From Brachybacterium phenoliresistens (GTDB lineage Bacteria; Actinomycetota; Actinomycetes; Actinomycetales; Dermabacteraceae), in NCBI RefSeq assembly GCF_000576425.1, contig NZ_KK069999.1, positions 154,600-218,599 on the forward strand: a DNA stretch of 64,000 bases, in the 5' to 3' direction. Positions within the stretch are counted from its first letter, which is position 1. Every line of letters begins with the position of its first letter. The translations under genes were made by a program, and so were the position numbers. Of this stretch, positions 60,352-64,000 are shown in pieces. The notes under the pieces were generated by a model, which was not told the DNA's origin, searched no databases, and saw only the letters and a list, made by a program, of their open reading frames with translations.

Positions 60352-61319
60352 CCTCCATCTCCGCTGATGCGACCCCTGTGGCCGTCCCGGACGCCGCGAT
60401 CCGGCCCGAGGAGCCGCGGCCCGCGCCCCCGCGGCGGACCTCCCGCCCGGGCCGCCCCCGCACCCCCGGCGAGAAGGTCTTCGCGGTGGTCAACGGCGTG
60501 GTCCTGACCTCCTTCGCGCTGATCTGCCTGATCCCGTTCGTGCACGTGATCGGCAGCTCCTTCGCGACCCCCGGCGAGCTCGCGACCCGCAACTTCGTGC
60601 TGATCCCGCGCGAATGGTCGCTGGCGGCCTACCGCTACATCCTCTCCACGCCGACGATCTTCCGGGCCATGGGCGTCTCGGTGTTCGTCACCGTGGTCGG
60701 CACCTTCCTCAGCCTGCTGGTGACCTCGATGATGGCCTACGCCCTGTCCAAGCCCGGGCTGCTGGGCCGGCGCTGGATCAACTTCCTGGTCATCTTCACG
60801 ATGCTGTTCAGCGGCGGCATGATCCCCACCTTCATCGTCGTCTCGAAGCTGGGGCTGCTGGACTCGCTGTGGTCGCTGATCCTGCCGGTGACCGTGAACG
60901 CCTTCAACCTCGTGATCATGCGGAACTTCTTCCAGGGCATCCCGGCGAGCCTCGAGGAGGCCGCGCGGATCGACGGCTGCAGCGAGGTGGGCGTGTTCGC
61001 CCGGATCGTGCTGCCGCTGTCCCTGGCCTCGATCGCGACCATCGGCCTGTTCTACGCCGTGACCTACTGGAACACGTACATGGGTGCCGTCCTGTTCATC
61101 AACGACTCCTCGAAGTGGCCGATCCAGGTGCTGCTGCGCCAGGTCGTCATCGTCTCCAGCGGCATGAACGCCGATGCCACCGTCGTGGACGTCGTCCCGC
61201 CCGCCCAGAGCGTGAAGATGGCCGTCATCGCCGTGGCGACCTTCCCGATGCTCATGGTCTACCCCTTCGTCCAGCGCTTCTTCGTCAAGGGCGCCATGAT
61301 CGGCTCCGTCAAGGGCTGA
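60348..61319 (+). CDS. LplC-class ABC permease of the pectin importer
   Basis: A 323-residue permease, partner of the LplB-type protein at 53825. First helix GVVLTSFALICLIPFVHVIGSSFATPGEL; EAA loop SLEEAARIDGCSEVGVFARIVLP; the long C-terminal PPAQSVKMAVIAVATFPMLMVYPFVQRFFVKGAMIGSVKG is the group hallmark. A basic Pro-rich leader of about 45 residues precedes it. It closes the core operon; a 295-bp gap follows before the lyase. Confidence 0.95.
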   Translation: MTSISADATPVAVPDAAIRPEEPRPAPPRRTSRPGRPRTPGEKVFAVVNGVVLTSFALICLIPFVHVIGSSFATPGELATRNFVLIPREWSLAAYRYILSTPTIFRAMGVSVFVTVVGTFLSLLVTSMMAYALSKPGLLGRRWINFLVIFTMLFSGGMIPTFIVVSKLGLLDSLWSLILPVTVNAFNLVIMRNFFQGIPASLEEAARIDGCSEVGVFARIVLPLSLASIATIGLFYAVTYWNTYMGAVLFINDSSKWPIQVLLRQVVIVSSGMNADATVVDVVPPAQSVKMAVIAVATFPMLMVYPFVQRFFVKGAMIGSVKG

Positions 61320-61614
61320 TCGACGAAGGCTCCGGCCGGAGGAGGTGCGAGGAACGAGCGCCTCCGCAGGCCGGTGCCGAGGAGATCAGCCAGAGGAGCA
61401 GGGCTGACCCGCCGCCGCGCCCCGCCCCAGCCCAGAGCCCCAGCCCCAGCCCAGAGACCCAGCTCCGGTCCCGAGCCCCAGCCCCGGTCCTCCGGGACCG
61501 CTCGTCGTCCCCTCCCCTCCGCGCCGCGCCTCGCTCGCCGCGCGCAGCGCCGCGCCCCGCGGCGCCCCCGCCCTTCCCCACCACCCCAGATGGACCGACA
61601 GATCAAGGAAGATC
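61320..61614. other. gap before the lyase with CCAGCCCCAG-type repeats
   Basis: No gene seen. At 61427-61490 a pyrimidine-rich run of CCCCAGCCCCAGCCCAGAG-like units repeats irregularly. AAGGAA eight bases before the lyase ATG is its ribosome site. No convincing promoter or terminator was recognised. Confidence 0.5.
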
Positions 61615-63681
61615 ATGCATTCCATTGCCCGCCGTCACCTCCCTGTCCTCCTCGGAGCCGCCGCCGGGGGCGCCGCCCTCACGGCATCGGCCCTCACCGC
61701 CCGTCCCGCCCAGGCCGACCCCGGGGACGACACCGCCTCGCAGGCCCGCGGACTGCTGCGCCGCATGCGCGTGGACCAGGACGCGACCACGGCCGACGGG
61801 CCCGTCTGGTCGCCGCTCGCGACGGGCTTCGCCGGGGTGCCCGGCGAGGGCCTGCCCGACGGCGCCGTCGGCGGGCTCGGCGGCGAGATCATCACCGTGA
61901 CCACCGCGGCGCAGCTCGCCGAGGCGATCGCCCGGACCGAGCCGACCGTCGTCCTCGTCGACGGCTCCTTGACCATCGAGCCCTTCGGGGCGAACCTCAA
62001 GATCGCGGGCGACACGAGCATCCTCGGGGTGGGCCGCGGCGCGGAGATCGTCGGCGGTGGGCTCCACCTGGACCGGGTGAGCAACGTCGTGATCCGCAAC
62101 CTCACGTTCCGCGACTCCTACGTCGCCGGGGACTGGGACGGGAAGTTCGACGACAACGACAACGACGGCATCCGCGTGGACACCTCGCGCCACGTGTGGA
62201 TCGACCACTGCGAGTTCGCGCGCCTCGGCGACGGGCAGGTCGACATCCGCAAGGACTCGCGCGAGGTCACCGTCTCCTGGTCGATCTTCCGCGACCACAA
62301 CAAGACCCTCGGCGTGGGCTGGACGGACAACGTCGTCACCACGCTGACGCTGCACCATCTGTGGTTCTCCAGCACCTACCAGCGCAATGCGAGCATCGAC
62401 AACGTCCTGCACGGGCACGTGTACAGCTGCCTGCTGCAGGGCCAGACCCACTACGGGATGATGTCGCGCGGCGCCTCGTCGCTGCTGGTCGAGCAGTGCG
62501 TGTTCGAGGACGGCGAGGACGCCCTGGTCGCGAAGGACCCGGACTCGCGCATCGACTCGCGCCACAACCGCTTCACCGCGATCCGCGGGCGCAAGGACCA
62601 CACCGGGGCGACCTTCGAGGCCTCCGACCACTACGCCTATGTCGCCGACTCCCGCGACGAGGTCCCCGCCCTCGTGCCCGCGCACGCCGGGCCGCACGCC
62701 CGGAAGGAGAGGACCGGCCGGCGGATCCGGGTCGCCCTGGACGGCAGCGGGGACGTGGCGAGCATCGGCGCGGCCGTCGGCGCCGCCTGGCGCAGCCCCC
62801 ACCCCGTGGAGATCGTCGTCGAGCCCGGGATCTACCGGGAGGTGGTCCGGGTCTGGCCGGGCTGCGAGGGCCTCGTGATCCGCGGCGCCACCGGCGAGGC
62901 GACCGACGTGGTGCTCACCTACGACCTCGCGGCCGGGACGGACAAGTTCTACGGCGGCGACTTCGGCGGCACCGGCGCGGCGACCCTCGCGGTGCTCTCG
63001 GGCGATGTCACCGTCCGGGACCTCACCGTCGAGAACGGCTACGACGAGGCGCTGCACGGCGGGTCGCAGGCGCAGGCCCTGCGCACCGTCGGCGATCGGA
63101 TCGTGCTGGACGGGGTGCGGCTGCTGGGCAACCAGGACACCTTCCTCGGCGAGTCCGTCTCCAAGGGGGTCGTGGCCCGCGTGTACGTGCGCGACTCCTT
63201 CGTCGAGGGCGACGTGGACTTCATCTACGGCCGGGCCACGATGGTCTTCGACGGCTGCGAGATCCGCTCCTACGACCGCGGCGCCGGCCCCGGCGGCAAC
63301 AACGGCTACGTCGCCGCCCCGGCGACCGCGCAGGACACCTTCGGGATCCTGTTCACCGGCTGCGAGTTCACCTCCTCCGCGGCCGATGGGACCGTGCACC
63401 TGGGCCGGCCCTGGCATCCCTCCAGCGACCCGAACGTCGAGCCGTCCTGCGTGGTGCGCGACTCCCACCTGGGCGCGCACATCCGCACGCCCGCCTGGTC
63501 GGACATGAGCGGCTGGCCCTGGCAGGACGACTTCCTGCGCGAGCACGCCAACACCGGCCCCGGGGCGGTGCCCGCCGGCGGGGACACGACCGGCCGCCCG
63601 CAGCTGACGCCCGAGGAGGCCGCCGTCCACACCCGCGAGACCTACCTGCGCGGCGACGACGACTGGACGCCCTGGGCCTGA
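61615..63681 (+). CDS. secreted pectate lyase (PL1)-pectin methylesterase (CE8) fusion
   Basis: A 688-residue exported two-domain enzyme. A signal (RRHLPVLLGAAAGGAALTASALTARPAQA) is cleaved near residue 34. Domain 1, about 60-345, is PL1: calcium-binding DDNDNDGIRVDTSRHVWIDHCEF, SWSIFRDHNKTLGVG and a likely catalytic Arg in TYQRNAS (R257). Domain 2, about 370-660, is CE8: SQAQAL, GNQDTFLG (D508), GDVDFIYGRA (D535) and LGRPWHP (R598, W600). The methylesterase half would demethylate homogalacturonan and the lyase half cut the product, feeding the importer. An open single frame links them through a short charged linker (about 350-370). Confidence 0.94.
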   Translation: MHSIARRHLPVLLGAAAGGAALTASALTARPAQADPGDDTASQARGLLRRMRVDQDATTADGPVWSPLATGFAGVPGEGLPDGAVGGLGGEIITVTTAAQLAEAIARTEPTVVLVDGSLTIEPFGANLKIAGDTSILGVGRGAEIVGGGLHLDRVSNVVIRNLTFRDSYVAGDWDGKFDDNDNDGIRVDTSRHVWIDHCEFARLGDGQVDIRKDSREVTVSWSIFRDHNKTLGVGWTDNVVTTLTLHHLWFSSTYQRNASIDNVLHGHVYSCLLQGQTHYGMMSRGASSLLVEQCVFEDGEDALVAKDPDSRIDSRHNRFTAIRGRKDHTGATFEASDHYAYVADSRDEVPALVPAHAGPHARKERTGRRIRVALDGSGDVASIGAAVGAAWRSPHPVEIVVEPGIYREVVRVWPGCEGLVIRGATGEATDVVLTYDLAAGTDKFYGGDFGGTGAATLAVLSGDVTVRDLTVENGYDEALHGGSQAQALRTVGDRIVLDGVRLLGNQDTFLGESVSKGVVARVYVRDSFVEGDVDFIYGRATMVFDGCEIRSYDRGAGPGGNNGYVAAPATAQDTFGILFTGCEFTSSAADGTVHLGRPWHPSSDPNVEPSCVVRDSHLGAHIRTPAWSDMSGWPWQDDFLREHANTGPGAVPAGGDTTGRPQLTPEEAAVHTRETYLRGDDDWTPWA

Positions 63682-63730
63682 CCGGCCATCGGGCCGGCGC
63701 TCCCCCGGGAACGCCGGCCCGCCCCCACCC

Positions 63731-63780
63731 TGAGAAGACCCGACGAGACCCGAGAAGACCCGAGAAGACCCGAGAAGACC
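63731..63780 (+). repeat. five 10-bp tandem repeats
   Basis: CGAGAAGACC-type units, five in a row (the first and second each with a difference), directly before the next start codon's Shine-Dalgarno. Purine-rich and probably in the 5' leader. Confidence 0.8.
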
Positions 63781-63798
63781 CGACGATCAAGGACGATC

Positions 63799-64000
63799 AT
63801 GAGCCCCGCTCCCTCCTCCCCTGCCTCCTCTTCCTCCGACTCCGTCCCCGCCCCCGCCCTGACCCGCCGGCGGTTCCATGCCCTGCTCGGCTCCGCGGCC
63901 GGTGCCGCCGCCCTCGCCGCGAGCGCCGCACCGGCCCTCGCCGCGCCGGCGGCGCCCGCGGGCCCGGACCCGGCCGGCGGCCCCCGCGCGACGGCGCAGG
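63799..64000 (+). CDS. Tat-exported protein, N-terminal fragment
   Basis: Only the first 67 residues are in the window. A Ser/Pro-rich leader is followed by LTRRRFHALLGSAAGAAALAASAAPALAAP, a twin-arginine signal with an ALA cleavage site, then a Gly/Pro-rich mature start. AAGGAC precedes the ATG. The catalytic part lies beyond the edge. Position after the pectate lyase-methylesterase suggests another secreted pectin enzyme, but nothing in the visible sequence proves it. Confidence 0.75.
   Translation, partial: MSPAPSSPASSSSDSVPAPALTRRRFHALLGSAAGAAALAASAAPALAAPAAPAGPDPAGGPRATAQ

Noticed and set aside
63731..63780. Short regular repeats considered as a CRISPR array
   Set aside because: Units are 10 bp and contiguous with no spacers and no cas genes; a simple tandem repeat.

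Overview
The window comes from a very GC-rich actinobacterium (codon third positions almost all G or C, Tat and lipobox signals, many ATGA/GTGA gene overlaps). The gene content (many CUT1 sugar importers without their own ATPase, LacI regulators, intracellular arabinosidases, thyA-folA) would fit a plant-associated or soil member of the Micrococcales such as Brachybacterium/Dermabacteraceae. That placement is inference; no rRNA or tRNA is present. No insertion sequence, phage, integrase or CRISPR array was seen.

Layout. (1) 1-1614: end of a YhgE/Pip membrane protein, then an ArsR regulator with an SRPBCC protein. (2) 2151-13527: arabinan locus: GH51 arabinofuranosidase, two paralogous LacI regulators, thyA-folA placed behind one of them, an intracellular GH43, a three-gene CUT1 importer and a Tat-secreted GH43 arabinanase. 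(3) 13915-21178: complete trans-4-hydroxy-L-proline catabolic operon (deaminase, 2-epimerase, GntR/FCD regulator, three-subunit D-hydroxyproline dehydrogenase, 2-oxoglutarate semialdehyde dehydrogenase). (4) 21247-22466: CGNR zinc-finger regulator divergent from a LysE exporter. (5) 22476-26770: overlapping genes for Xaa-Pro aminopeptidase and a long GH127/146-type beta-L-arabinofuranosidase. (6) 27029-33757: two paralogous CUT1 importers tail to tail. (7) 34046-41644: arabinose catabolism (kinase, araD, a BCCT transporter, araA, alditol oxidase). (8) 41675-48863: LacI, a HypBA1-type GH127, a CUT1 importer and a DUF624 protein. (9) 49170-64000: pectin locus: SGNH esterase, LacI-DUF6807 fusion and GH43 on one strand; on the other LplB/LplC-type permeases, two near-duplicate binding proteins, GH28, a pectate lyase-pectin methylesterase fusion and the start of another Tat-exported protein.

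How it fits together. The region looks like a plant cell-wall utilisation island centred on L-arabinose, hydroxyproline and pectin. The most interesting link is a 14-bp partly palindromic site, ATGNTACATANCAT, found upstream of both the hydroxyproline operon (13648) and the Xaa-Pro aminopeptidase/beta-arabinofuranosidase pair (26883). Plant extensins carry beta-L-arabinofuranose chains on hydroxyproline in Pro/Hyp-rich peptides. Together these genes could remove the arabinose, cleave the Xaa-Pro/Hyp bonds, turn hydroxyproline into 2-oxoglutarate and feed arabinose to araBDA. I propose a GntR-controlled pathway for hydroxyproline-rich glycoproteins; this is an inference.

Four further candidate operator families can be read from the sequence: TACAACGTTGTA-like (arabinan enzymes and one importer), TGTGAACGTTCACA-like (ara genes), GGCAAACGTTTGCC (HypBA1 locus) and GAAACCGGTTTC-like (pectin locus). 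None of the five importers has an ATPase here, so a shared MsiK/UgpC-type ATPase encoded elsewhere is expected.
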